From Mangifera indica (Eukaryota > Streptophyta > Magnoliopsida > Sapindales > Anacardiaceae): a DNA stretch of 64,000 bases. The stretch spans positions 11,036,001 through 11,100,000 of the forward strand of contig NC_058147.1 of NCBI RefSeq assembly GCF_011075055.1, written 5' to 3'. This document shows, piece after piece, positions 37,615 to 49,493 of this stretch (position 1 is the stretch's first letter; the number at the start of each line of letters is the position of its first letter). Position numbers and translations under genes: made by a program. A model generated the notes under the pieces. It searched no databases. It had not been told where the DNA came from and saw only the letters and a list, made by a program, of their open reading frames with translations.

Positions 37615-39022
37615 TCATGTTTTTGATTGAAGTTTGTGTGTGCTGATCATAATATCTGCATTGAGCTGTATTAGTGCCTGAATTGTTTTGTCCGAACTGT
37701 GGTTTATTGAAACTGTGTGTGCTGACTGTAATATCTGCTTTGAGATGTATTAGTGCCTGAACTATTTTGTCTGAACTGTTTACAAGTTTTTTTGTTTATT
37801 GAAATTGTGTGTGCTGACTTTAATATCTGCATTGAGATGTATTAGTGCCTGAACTGTTTTGTCTGAACTGTTTACAAGTTTTTCTTTGTAATCATTTTGT
37901 GAACATGAAGGCTGTGAAGTTTGCATTGATCTACATTAGCATCTGAATTGGGCTCAAAGCAATTGATTAAGTAATCATTCTGTAACACAAATTTGTGAGG
38001 TCTGAATTGTTTAATATTGGTATCATAATTGTACACAATTTGTTATGGTCACAAATTTGTTATGGTGGTTGTAATTTTCTGGTGTGCTCTGGTCTGTTAA
38101 CTCTGGTTGATCTGAGGTGTGAATAAGTTGAGTGGTGAAACTTGAAGCACCACCTTACTTGGTGAAAAAGAATGACATTGTGTCCAAGCATTGGAGAAAT
38201 CTGAAAACACTGCTAATCAGGAAGAAATCAAAAGAGCTGACAAATTTACAAATTGAAAGGTATGCAAGGTAGTATCTCTGGTACTCTCAATTATAACTTG
38301 TGGTTTTTTGCTAATGAAAAAAAAAAAAGGAAAAAAGGGAAACCGAGAGGAAAGGAACATGAATAATCTGCCAGTTAGAAGGAAGAAATCTGCCAATCAG
38401 AAGGTATACAAAGGTAATCTTCTTTTCTAGAAAAAGGAAAGGAAATAATTAAAAAAAAAAAGAGAGGACAGAATTGAAATTAAAAAAAAAAAAAGAGAGG
38501 AAAGAATTAAAAAAAAAAAAGATAGGACAAAATTGAAATTGAAAAAAAAAAGAGGAAAGAATTGGAACTGAAAAAAAAAGAGAGGAAAGAATTGAAAAAA
38601 AAAAAGGAAAGAATTGGAATTGAAAAAAAAAGGAGAGGAAAGAATTGAAATTGAAAAAAAAAGAGAGGAAAGAATTGAAAAAAAAAAGAAGAAAGAAAGG
38701 AAGAGTCTGAGTCTGTCCTCATTCAGTATCCTATACCAGTTTGGAAGTCACTGTAGCAGTATTGGTTTCTTATGAACGTGCTATGTTCTGCAAGTTGTAA
38801 TGATTTGCTCAACCAAGACACAATAACTGTTCTCTCGAGGTTACAGTGTGTCTACAGGCATAACGCCTGGTCTCCTCTAACTCACGGTCAGCTTATGACT
38901 CAAGGCAGAACACCTGGTCTCCTCTAGCTTTGTTCCAGTTTTCGAACTGAGGTGCACTCTGGAATGGAGAAAGAGTGCTGGTGAAAGATGGACCTACAGA
39001 GAGGGTCAAGCTTAAGGGGGGA
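37615..39022 (+). repeat. Copia 3' region with tandem and purine repeats
   Basis: About 37628-37890 holds three copies of a unit of roughly 85-105 bases containing GTGTGTGCTGA, TAATATCTGC and GTATTAGTGCCTGAA. About 38320-38705 is almost purely purine on this strand, built from GGAAAGAATTGAAATTG units between A-runs. The remaining part (38705-39009) is unique and ends at the polypurine tract CTTAAGGGGGGA. No protein is encoded; the Phe-rich reverse frame is an artefact of the purine tract. Confidence 0.8.
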
Positions 39023-39351
39023 TGTTAGTATAAGGGTGTAACTGTAAGATGGCCAAACTTGAGGTACTAAGAGGTGAGCTCCAGAAATGAAGAGGACTTA
39101 ACTGTTATGTGTAAACAATTGAGGCATTGATTGGTAGTTTAGCCACACGCATATAAAAGGCGGTGGTAATTGTAAATATATTAAACGATTTGCAATTAAA
39201 TAAAATAAAAACCCTATCTCTCTCTCTTTTCTAAAACATTCCAGAGAGTTCCTCACTCTCTTCATCTTCTATTCGCTCACTCTGTCTGCAAATCTAGGGT
39301 TAGATCCTGATAAAAGAATCCTCCGTTTGACTTATCTCGCATATCCTTTCA
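39023..39351 (+). repeat. 3' LTR of the copia element
   Basis: It is 329 bp, TG...CA, with an intact CATATAAAAGG TATA-type box. It is followed by the target duplication TAGAG at 39352-39356. It could drive transcription into the flanking sequence to the right. Confidence 0.95.
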
Positions 39352-40649
39352 TAGAGTTAGAAAGCAAAGGGCATGATCGGAATTCTCAGAAGAAGGACGA
39401 GCTGATTTCAACAGTAATCTTCCAAGCATTCAGTGTGAATCTTGGTGGTAGAGGTCAACTGTACTTGATAGTTCCAACTAAAAAGAAACATTCATAAATA
39501 ATTAAATTAGCTTCGTCGTTAATGGCATGCATGCAACTAACCATTTTCATTTTTCTTTCCTCTGTCCTCCGCTTCAGTCTCATCTTCTACCAGACATATC
39601 AAAAGAGTAAATCAAATAAATATTTTATCCAATCCATTTTCACAAACAAGAAATCAATAGAGAGATCATGAACCTGGATATGGATTCTACTAGTGGGCTC
39701 AAAAAAATCTGGTGAGTCACTAATCCGATTAAGGTATAATTAAAAAATTTTCTATCAGTGGGAATAATTCTTGAAATCGGTGGATTTTTGGCTTTTAAAA
39801 TTCTGCACTTGTGTTTGACAACAAATATGAAATTTGATGGAAAATATGAAATCAACTCAATGACATTATCCATCTAAACTTTTCTTAGATTTCCCTAGAA
39901 TTTTCTGAATTTTTTTAGATAAAAGCAAAAGAAAAAATACTACTCAAAAAAGAGAAATTCATAAGAGATTGTGAGAGTTAAGGTAGAGTGAGGAGCCATT
40001 TATAGTAACTTGAAGGAAATCCATCATCATTGATACAGAATGTAATACAAAATTTGCTAGATTTTGTATCTAAATATTCATTTTCAAGAAAAAATACGAG
40101 TAAATTATATTTTTCTATCCAATGTTTGACCTTAAAACAATTTTACACATCTAGTTAGAATAAATAATACTTTTTCTTCTAAAGTCAAACTCTGTTCATG
40201 AAAAGATAATATTAGAAATTGAAACAACTATTTTATTCCTAGTATTTCATCTTTCAAAATTATCACATAACCTTAAATTTAAAAAAAATAAAAAGAAATA
40301 CTTTAAATATTTAAACTACATAAGAACTCACTTATTTTTTTTTCCTTTCCCTCACTCCCTTCATCTTCTCTTTCTATGGATAAGAGTGTTAATGACATAT
40401 AATCACATGTTTGGGGGTAAATAGTTATTTCTAAAAACATTTAGTGCGTTAATAAAATTTTTAGTGTTTTTTTTTCAAAACTTGAAAAAAATTTAGGGTG
40501 TTTTTGAAATTTCGATATGCCTCTCGTTTGCTCAAAAAAATATAGTTAAACCCCTAAGGAATAAAAAAAAAATGTAACAAATTACAATTGTAAATGTCAT
40601 ATTACAAAATATTAATGCAATGTTAGTATTTTTAAAATATATGAGAATG

Positions 40650-42300
40650 AATATGACAATTTTAGAAAGAGTGGTGCTACGACTAGGGTGTTAGAGTATA
40701 CGCTACAAACCAATCGTTTTGTCGGTTTTAGGGCTATGTATATCTTGTATATACATTATTAATAAAGGAAGAGTTTTGTCATACTTCACATATTTTCTGC
40801 GTCATTTTTATATCTATATTGTAGTTGTATATTACATCCATATTAGTTACATACATATGACATGTGAGAGGTTCCGATGAGTTTTAAAAAAACGTCATCA
40901 AATTGTTCTCTATATAGGCAATCTATTTGTGCAATAGTATTACATAGTGGGTGTGTGCTATATCACCATAGAATATCATTAGATGATATTAGACATGGTC
41001 GATGTACACATGGGTAAACAATAGAACCGTTTGATGGTTGGATAATTGATCAAATGTTATAATATTATATTGTTTATCAAACGTGATTGCTAAACAATGA
41101 TCACATAGGCATTGATATGTAGTCAATGATATATTGTAAATCATACTAGTATATAGATCCTTTGACCTGAGATATCATAATTGTACTTCATTCTTGGACA
41201 TATAGTTCATATGGTATATACCACGGGACTAATAATGTCTCATTCAGAAGCTGAATAGATCATATGTTGTTGAGCGAGAGGAAAAGTGATGACTATACAG
41301 GGATCCGTCGACTCGACTACTCTCGAGTTCCCGTGCTAATATTGAGAAACATGAAAATCTGAGACACTGGCCAATGCATATAAAACTCCACATGAGTAGA
41401 GTTTTGATGTGGCACGTTTTGATGTATTACTTGATATTCAAAGAGATTAACTATTGGATTTTGATATTCTATGAATCTAAGTTTAATCGAGATGTAACGA
41501 CGAAAGGATTGGACTACATGGTAAGTATAAGTAAGAAAACATCATTTGACATTATGTGAAGCTTGTACTTCATAGTGATGTAGGGGTCATGAGACATTGC
41601 TAAATGACACCACATGATTAGTGGGAGCTTTGTTTTGTAGCGAAAAACAAAGTATATCGGTTAACGATAGTTTTGGGTTATACAGTGATATAACAAAACG
41701 TATCATTCGATATGGGGCCTACAACTATATCACTATGAGCCTTGAAGGTCACAACCATATTTCAAGGAAGAAAATGGTGTTATGAAGATGAAAATATTTA
41801 TCCACGATTGGCTAGACTTTTCGAGGATAAAAAAGGCGTTTTTCAAATAAGATTCAGAAAAGGGGCAAAATTGTTATTTTACACTTTTGAAATTGTTTAG
41901 CAAGTTGAATACATAATTTTGGGCACAAATTATTCAACATATGTCAAAATATTAGTTACTCTTAATTATAAACCAATAGAAAATGGACACATGATTAACT
42001 TGATAAATATCAATTTAAGCTTAAAAAATGGGAAAGAAGAATTGAAAAATATAGATTTTTTCCTTTTCTTCTTCCTTTAGCCACGAAAACCTCCATTTTT
42101 CTTCCTTTAAGGGTGCAAGTCAAAAGATTACTTATTTTAGTGATTCAAGCTTCATAACTTTAAATTAAATTACAAGGTGCAAAGTAGTTTACATATTTCT
42201 ATATTTTATTTCTTGAAACAACATGTAAATTTCGTATTACCATTATTGCATGTGTGAACATGATCTACATGATTTAATTTTGTTACCAAAATCTTACATA
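40650..42300. repeat. Probable decayed LTR-type interspersed repeat
   Basis: This stretch is present in copy A and missing from the matching place in copy B, so it is likely an insertion. It has retroelement-like features: TGTTAGAGTATACGC near 40691, TATA-like and polyadenylation-like words near 40740-40780, and the restriction-site-like run GGATCCGTCGACTCGACTAC near 41301. Flanking repeats and coding domains are missing, so its class is uncertain. The open frame at 41374-41559 has no motif I recognise. Confidence 0.35.
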
Positions 42301-42930
42301 GGGTTCAAAATATTTTAGGAGTTAGTTTATGAGTTTTTAAACATTTTAAAAGTTAAATTATCATATTTAAAACGTTTGAATCTATCTAAAAAAGAGATCA
42401 TTTTTTAAATTTTTGTCAAAATTAATATAAGATAAAATACTATTTTACCTTTATACTATTATTTTTTATTTAATAGGGTTTGATTTAGGGTGAACAAGTT
42501 TTATTTATATTATTTACGGGTGAAAAAGGGTTTTAAAGCGAAAACTTATGTGAAAAAATTTAATTTACTCATAGTTTTTTTCCTTGAAAATTAATATTTA
42601 GAAACAAATTAAATCTAATAATTGTAGTATTAGATTCTATAAAAACAATGCAAGATTCTCTTTGAGTTACTATAAATAATGTTTTAACTCAACCATCATG
42701 TCAGTTTGGATGAATAAATTAGTAAACAATATGTTTTTACATCTAATTTTATTCAATCATAATCATACATATTAAAAAAAGAACTATATACATTAACTAT
42801 TAGTATTAATTTGTATACAAACAATAATATATTATTATGTGATTAAGTGTTATTTTATTTTATTTCAAAATCATTTAATTAAAAAAAAATTATATCTATA
42901 AACAGATTTTACTAATTTATCTATACAAAC

Positions 42931-43610
42931 TAGACCTAACAAACTGGCGGGCTAGGTCAGGTATAGTCTAGGTTGAAATTGGTGTTGTCGAAAACAAGTT
43001 GACTTATATGGGTAGATAATATATAAACCCATACTCGGTCCGACAGATACAGGTAAACCCGCAGGTTACCCATCAAGTAATTCCACTTAACTAAGTTTTG
43101 AATCTTCCCCCTGGAAGTTCTGCTTCCAAGTAATCAGAGTTTGTGTTGCAAAGATCATACATAGCATAAAGCATCCTCCTGTGAAATAGATTTACATTAC
43201 CCTTCATACTGGCATCAATTTTGCAATCAAATGAAGAACCATGCATACTATTAACAGCCCATTCTTTTTCTTCACTTCTGTATTTCAACAGCTTTTGATC
43301 GAATAACGCATGCCACTTCAACAACCTTGATGCTAGTAATTTAGGATTGTCAATACTTTGTACCAGATTTTGAAATACATTTATAGATTTTGGTTGACCT
43401 ATGAAAGAACCTGTAGAGCCGCCAACAATGGTGGAAAGATCAATAATGATAATGTGGTTAGAAATTATTGTGGGTTACCCGTGGCTATACCCAAACTGCC
43501 TTTAAAAAATAGATATATATGGGTACGGGTCTAAAAACTCAATACCTGTACCCCTTTTTTATGGGTAACTTACGGGTATTGTGGGTGACCCACCCGTTTT
43601 GCTAAGTCTA
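42931..43610 (-). mobile_element. hAT element carrying a host-gene-like fragment
   Basis: Inverted ends: TAGACCTAACAAACTGGCGG on the left and TAGACTTAGCAAAACGGGTG read inward from the right. Eight-base duplications ATACAAAC (42923-42930) and ATACAAAT (43611-43618) flank it. Copy B has the single uninterrupted site (ATACAAACCGAG near 52383). The outer 150 bases each side are GGGTA/TACCC-rich. The centre (about 43086-43420) has normal coding-like composition, and its minus-strand frame, ending TAG, reads INVFQNLVQSIDNPKLLASR, then LKWHALFDQKLL and MLYAMYDLCNTNSDYLEAEL. It resembles an exon of a host gene, not a transposase. I cannot name the family. Confidence 0.8.
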
Positions 43611-44504
43611 ATACAAATTGAGATGGTAATATGTAATTGATTAATGTGATTGTTTATTTTTTTTAATCGCTTAATAGCTCACAAATGAGTCAATCTTAAG
43701 TTGTATGTTTTCCATTGTTTTTCTCTAAAATAGTATAGAAAAACATTGGAAAACCTAAAGTTTAAATTAATACTAATTTAATACATATTTTCTAAACATA
43801 ACTGTAACCTTATAAAAGTAAAACTAAAATAAAATAAATAATTATTCTTATAAAAAATAGTTAAAACATATTTGAGTTTTATCAATCAAGAATTCATTAG
43901 TCAACCTTTGGAACTCAAGGAGAGATATCTTAGTGGTCAATCAAGAAAGTTCTAGAAGGAGAGAGATGGTTTGTTGACTTCTAATATAGATATTAATCAA
44001 AGGCAATTCTAAATTAACTTTATCATCTAATAGCGATTGCACCGATGAAAACACAGAAAATAAAAAGGTGGATCAAAGATTTATCATAAGATAGAGATTC
44101 TCTCCATGAAAAAAACCATTCACATAAATATTTTGTCCACGAAAAGATAATAAGAGGATAAGATCAAGATAGACGAGAAATTTAAAGAGGAGGAAAAGTA
44201 TGAGAGAGATTGCTAGGGAACTGAAAGAGGAAGAATATATATTAAATGTGAATCAAATATTTCTACAGAGCCAATCAAAGTTCCACAATATGAAAAGAAA
44301 TAAAGCGATGAGTTTTTTTTTTATAAATAATTTGGATCAAATTATGGTTGCTTGCGAAAACACCTATACCTACAAGATTAGAGAAGTGTGCATATTTTTT
44401 ACCTGTATAAGGAGACTGGTTTTCACCTGTACTCGACTTGTTCGTTTGTCATATCTATTCATCATTTCATGAAAATATATTAGGCAGATATGTTATTATA
44501 AACA

Positions 44505-44623
44505 ATAAAACTATGTATACAAATAATGATATGTCACTATATGATTGAGTGTTGTTTTATCTTTAATTTTCAACTATCCAATCATATGATGATACATCAT
44601 TATTTGTACACATAACACTACTC
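44505..44623. mobile_element. Foldback MITE, about 120 bp
   Basis: The halves are inverted copies: AAAACTATGTATACAAATAA on the left and AGTGTTATGTGTACAAATAA read inward from the right, continuing to a shared CATATGATTG core. It belongs with the foldbacks at 2517-2686 and 44690-44820. Confidence 0.55.
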
Positions 44624-44627
44624 TGTT

Positions 44628-44631
<4 letters not shown>

Positions 44632-44684
<53 letters not shown>
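44632..44684. repeat. (AT)n microsatellite, 53 bp
   Basis: This is an uninterrupted AT dinucleotide run between two foldback MITEs. Confidence 0.95.
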
Positions 44685-44686
<2 letters not shown>

Positions 44687-44689
44687 AAA

Positions 44690-44820
44690 AGTAGTGTTAT
44701 GTGCACAACTTAATGCATAAACATTGACATGTCACCATGTGATTTGGTAGTTTTAAATTAGAAATAAAGTAAATTCAGTCATATAATAACGTATCATTGT
44801 TTGTGCATATAGTTTTACTG
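44690..44820. mobile_element. Foldback MITE, about 130 bp
   Basis: The left half begins AGTAGTGTTATGTGCAC and the right half, reversed, begins AGTAAAACTATATGCAC. It is similar to 44505-44623 and separated from it only by the AT microsatellite. Confidence 0.5.
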
Positions 44821-44859
44821 TTTTTTTAATAACCACATACTTTTGTACTTCGTAACATC

Positions 44860-47033
44860 TGCATGAATGTTTAAGGTTATTTTGATCTTTTGGTATTTTT
44901 TCCTATGTGAATTTGTGCTTGAGAAGCTATTATTTGATTTGTGACATGTATGATAATGTATGAGAAGCTACATGCCCATGTATGCTATGGCAAAAATGGA
45001 AAAATGGTCTTTTTGCATATCGTGTGTTTCGGTCAATTTTTGGCCAGGATACACGCCCGTGTAAGTTGGATACATGGTCGTGTCTAGTCAGCAAATTTTG
45101 AATTTTGGGATAAGGTTATGTTCCATGGGAATCTCGCGATGTGGTTTAATGTTTTGATAACTGACGTACACACCTGTGTGTTTAGCATACACGATTGTGT
45201 ACGTATGTTTAATATGAAAATAAAAATGGTTGCAGAAGTGGCATCACTTGTTATTTTTCTCAAAACCTTTCAACCAAGCTAGAGTCACTTTTTCACTAGG
45301 AGAAAAGTTTTTGGGAGTCGTTCAAGCCATGGGAAGGCTAGTGTCATTGCTTTATCAAGGTAAGTAGCATGATTCCTTGTGATGGTATGTATTGGGTGTT
45401 ATTGATGGTTTTGGATTGAATGAAAACAGATACTTGATGGCTGAGGTTAGTTATATATCTATATTGATAGTAGAAGTAAGGGTTGATTGAGTTTTTACAT
45501 GAATCTAGTCTTATCTGTAGTTAGAATTGTTTGAGTTGGATTTAGTAATGATTTCCTTTATGTATGGTTGTTTAATTTAATGTTAATGGATTGTTTAGGT
45601 TGGTAGAATGATAGAAAACTCATTGAAATTGGTATGTGGGAGAATGAGATTTTGATGTGTAGTTTAGAGTGGGATAAACATATTGGGCATGTGTTGTACC
45701 ATGTTGATATTGTTAAAATCATTAAACCATGTGTGTAGTGTAGAATAGGGTGGTATGGTGAGGTATTGGTTATGAAGTATGTGCTTTTAGAAGGGTTTTG
45801 GTTATGTTTGGATGTGTGGAAAATGCAGAAGACTTCAGATCAAAATTTTGGAATTTCTGGAATTTCTGTGACACAAACTCGTGTGCATTTAGAAATATCT
45901 GCCAGTGTAAGATTGGGTACACAGAGGTGTAGAATTAGGCATGGACACACGCCTTTGTGGTATGGGACACACAACTATGTGCCTTGCATCAAGGATACAC
46001 TCCTGTGTGTTTTTGTCGCAGGTCATGTAGATGGGGTAATACACACCTATGTATAAAGAACATACACTTGTGTACTTTTAGGAAAACTTGAAAGTGTAAT
46101 CTCTGGAAATGGATTTAGAATGTATGAGGCTTTTTCATGAATATACGGATTAGAAAAATGATAGATTTACCCCTATGAGGGGTATTAAGGAAGGAAGGCT
46201 AATGTTAAGACCCTAATGAGAGTCATTGGTAATGAGAATTAATAAGGGCATGCATAACTAGATGGATGATGGCACGTATCTACCAGGATCCAGTTCAGAT
46301 CGAAAAGTTTGATATAATGTACAATAATGTTACAAGCCACCAAACTATATGTAAAGTGGCAATGAAAGCAACAAGGCTAATAAATCAATGTGATTCTACA
46401 TTAATGACGGGTGTTGTAGCATTTGGGATACGTGTGCAAAGAAGAGAGAGGTCTAAGGATCCATCATATAAGTAATATTTTCTCAATAGCCCAAGTTTAG
46501 TCGACAAGTATATGATTTGCACATAAGGATGACATTCGAGATATCATAAGCTTTCACCTAACGTTTAGGACGTCGATGTACATCGTAAGGGTTAGTCATT
46601 CGGGATGACACCTTGTTATTGGAACATAGGCATCTAGGATGATGGAGAATACATCCGTGAACTTCCTTACGAAGGAAGTAACACTACTTCACCCATTACT
46701 TTTGTTATTTATTGAGTGTAAATTCACTCACGTGTTTTTTGTGTGATTTTGTAGGTAGGGTTTTGGAGCAACAAGTATAACTCGTTTCGGCGCATAAGGG
46801 CAATGGACTTGGATGTTCTTCATTGTTACTCTCATAAACCATTCATTACACTTTTATGGATTCTTTATATGTATTACTGCATGTGGATTTGACTGTTATT
46901 GGTTTGGATTGACTTGTATAAACTTTGACTTACATTTAGATGTTTTTATTCATATTATCCATATAATGTTTGAATTACAGTGCTTTATTCTAGTATACTT
47001 TTGGGATAGTGGGTTTGATTTGAATGTTTTGCA
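44860..47033. repeat. Ty3-gypsy-like LTR relic in copy A
   Basis: The homologous point in copy B lacks this 2.2-kb block. It is sprinkled with ACACGCCCGTGTA, CACGCCTTTGTGGTATGGGA and ACACTCCTGTGTG-type words, a hallmark of long LTRs of one plant Ty3-gypsy group. Near 46200-46780 it has the AAGACCCTAATGAGAG and TTCACTCACGTG blocks often seen in the same LTRs. It could span from TGCATG (44860) to TTTTGCA (47033), but no matching 5-base target duplication was found there. The open frames inside (45766-46056, 46266-46475, 46813-47058) have no protein motif. Confidence 0.5.
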
Positions 47034-48735
47034 TTGTCGTTATAACTATATTTATTAGTTATTAAACATAATATTAATGATAAATGTTTTTATTGTTATA
47101 ACTATATTTATTGGTAATTAAAAATTATAACAACATTGTTACTACTATTATCAAAAATATATTTATTAGTCATTAAAAATTATAAAAATGATTGATATTC
47201 TAGTTATTATAATTATATTTACTTGTCATTAAAATAATAGTAGAGATTGCCATCATGGTAAGATGGATACTAATCATGACAAGTTAATTCTCAATTAATT
47301 TAGTAAAAATAATATATATCCAAAATATGTTCATTAATACTTACCATGCGAAGCTTGGTAGTATATTGATAGACAACAACATTTCAAATGATACTAATTA
47401 ATTATCCATTTAAAATTTCATATACATTTCAAATGATACTAATTTAATTATCTATTTAAGTTTATTGAGATGATAAATTTCTATCTTTAAGTTGCAAAAA
47501 ATGAGATTCTCATCTATTATTCACTCAGTTAGTGAATTTCGTTAAGTGAAAGGGTATAAAGGTTTTGCATATTTTATTTTATTTTTTTTCTCTTATTCTT
47601 TTGATTTTCATTTTTTCCCCTTATTTTTTTATTTCCCCCCTTGTATTTTTATTTTCCATGTTCAAAAGTTTAAGGATGAACTATAATTTTTGAAAATATT
47701 AAGGGTGTTATTAATTTTTAAGAGTCTTTTGGAAACTAAAAAAAGTTTGGGGATGCTTTTAAAATTCTAATATGCCCTTTAATATTTAAAAAATGACAGT
47801 TACACTTCCAAAAAACTAAAGAAAACACACCATTCTATAATTGACTAGATTTTTATTATTTTTTATAAGTTTAAATGATAATTTCTAAACTAGTAAGAAT
47901 ATAATTATAATTGGACATTTATATTATGTGATAATGAGAGTTTTGTAATTTCAATAAAAATGTTAAAGAATTATTTTTAGAAAAACTAAATAAAATTTAC
48001 TAACGAAAGTGAATGACGGAAGAGAATTCGATTTTTTGAAACTTAAAGTATGAGAATTTGTCATTTCATCAAGCCTTAGGTGGGACATAGTCATTTGGCC
48101 TATTTTAAAAAGGGTGGGGTTAATGACATTGAAACATAGTTAGGGTTAGGGTTAAATTTAGTCTAGGAAAAGCTTGAATAAAGCCCAACTCAATATTGAT
48201 GGGCTACGACTTGAATTTGGCTAAAAACAATTTAATTTGGGATATGATTTGAGATTGTTTGAATTCAAATGTTTAAATCAGTTTGAACTTAACTTATTTA
48301 TAAAAATAAGCTCAAACCTTAGCTTGAACTCGACTCGTTTAATCTAACCTTGAGTGGCTCAGGTTGAATACATCCCTAAGCATAGTGTCATTATTGCAGA
48401 TAAGTGGACAATGCATCCTAGGTTTGGTTTCTTTTGATTAAGATTTTGTTACCTAATATTGATTTTATTCTAGATTTGTTTCTTAATATGCAGATTTTGT
48501 TTGGTAAGATACATATTTCTTCAATTTTTTATCAAGTAAAAAAAGAAACAAATTAATGTTTTAAATTTACTCCCAAATTAGCTTAAAACATTAAGATAGT
48601 GAAATTTTTTTTTTATCTTTCCATTTAAAGAGAGGACATTTCGGAAAATAAATAAATAAAGGTAAGCAAGAAATCTACAAGATTTTATATCAACATTTTG
48701 AAATCATAAAACCATCAAAATATATTTGGCAATTA
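47034..48735. other. Copy A remainder, AT-rich, no gene
   Basis: About 47035-48560 aligns with 55880-57460. It includes a stretch with repeated ATAACTATATTTATT(G/A)GT units (47040-47230) and a CTCAAACCTTAGCTTGAACTC-type tract (48180-48370). No coding sequence is supported. Confidence 0.55.
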
Positions 48736-49483
48736 GGGAAATTAATTAAAATAGAAAAACAAGCTACCGTTTATATTTTTTTAGGCAAACTTTTGTACCT
48801 TTTACCTTTCTAAGCAAACTCATATTTTTGTTCCAATAAACTTTTTCACTTCACTTAACTAACTTATTTTCACCATTTCCATCTTGTTTTTGTCATTATC
48901 TTTTTTCTCAACACTTCGACAATAACATATTCTAGTTATTTTCTTTGTCATTTATCATTATCATATAACAAGAAAGTTTCCTATATATAAATAGAAACTT
49001 GCATTAAAAAAACTTTGAATTGAAAAACTTTTTTGTGGATAAATATCAAAAGCTTCAGTGATAATTTGTGAAAGAGGTTGATCCTATTCCAATCAATCAA
49101 ACAACACTCGATAAACAATATCCACAATGAGTTTTTCCACTCATTCAATAAAAATAGGCATAAACCCAAATATATGAAATAACAAATGCTAACTTAACTT
49201 TGAAGCCATTGTCGATGTTTTGCCGCTTCCTGAAATTTGCTTCTTGTTGGAGGTGTTGTTGCTTGCCCGAGGCTTCTACTCCAAGGATAGTCGCTAGTGG
49301 TTTGTGGTTTGAGATTTCCATTTTCGGCTTTGAAATTTCCCTTTTCGACTTAGTTATTTTGTTTTTTAACTTAAAAGAGAAAATGGGTAAAGAATTTACC
49401 ATTTGCTTATAAAAGTAAAATAAATAAATGCTTACCTAAAAACGTATAAACAACAACCCGTTTGCTTATTTTAATTAATTACC
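48736..49483. mobile_element. Mutator-like non-autonomous element (748 bp)
   Basis: A perfect 10-base target duplication TTGGCAATTA flanks it (48726-48735 and 49484-49493). The terminal inverted repeats start GGGAAATTAATTAAAATAG and, inward from the right, GGTAATTAATTAAAATAAG. They stay related for about 100 bases through TTTTTAGG(C/T)AA and ATAAGCAAA words. Long inverted repeats with 9-11 base duplications identify Mutator-like elements. The interior (about 49000-49330) is less AT-rich and has a minus-strand frame containing KPLATILGVEASGKQQHL; it shows no transposase motif and may be captured host DNA. Confidence 0.8.
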
Positions 49484-49493
49484 TTGGCAATTA

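Larger units (their letters stand above)
30652..39351 (+). mobile_element. Full-length Ty1-copia retrotransposon (8.7 kb)
   Basis: Both 329-bp LTRs begin TGTTAG and end TTTCA. The target duplication TAGAG is exact (30647-30651 and 39352-39356). A primer-binding site complementary to initiator Met-tRNA follows the 5' LTR directly (TGGTATCAGAGCC, 30981-30993), and a polypurine tract precedes the 3' LTR (about 39010-39022). Gene order gag, protease, integrase, reverse transcriptase, RNase H is that of copia. The leader (about 1.5 kb) and the 3' untranslated part (about 1.4 kb) are long and full of tandem repeats. The LTRs differ at 3 of 329 sites, so insertion is recent on an evolutionary scale, yet the coding frame is already broken, so it probably moved by proteins from relatives. 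Confidence 0.97.
39352..48560. repeat. Intergenic duplication, copy A
   Basis: Blocks of this segment align in order and orientation with 51395-57469: 39360-39930 with 51395-52020, 42760-42930 with 52232-52390, 43611-44850 with 53526-55680 (which has a tandem doubling), and 47035-48560 with 55880-57460. Between blocks each copy has its own insertions. Copy A alone has the repeat at 40650-42300, the hAT element at 42931-43610 and the gypsy-like relic at 44860-47033. A short plus-strand stretch at 39357-39488 reads as an open frame (KKDELISTVIFQAFSVNLGG) that is broken in copy B; I do not recognise it. Confidence 0.75.

Noticed and set aside
38507..38722. Phe-rich membrane-like protein on the minus strand
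   Set aside because: It is the complement of a purine-only repeat tract in the retroelement.
48135..48152. GTTAGGGTTAGGGTTAA as an interstitial telomere
   Set aside because: Only two units, not the plant TTTAGGG repeat, and the matching place in copy B has no such motif.
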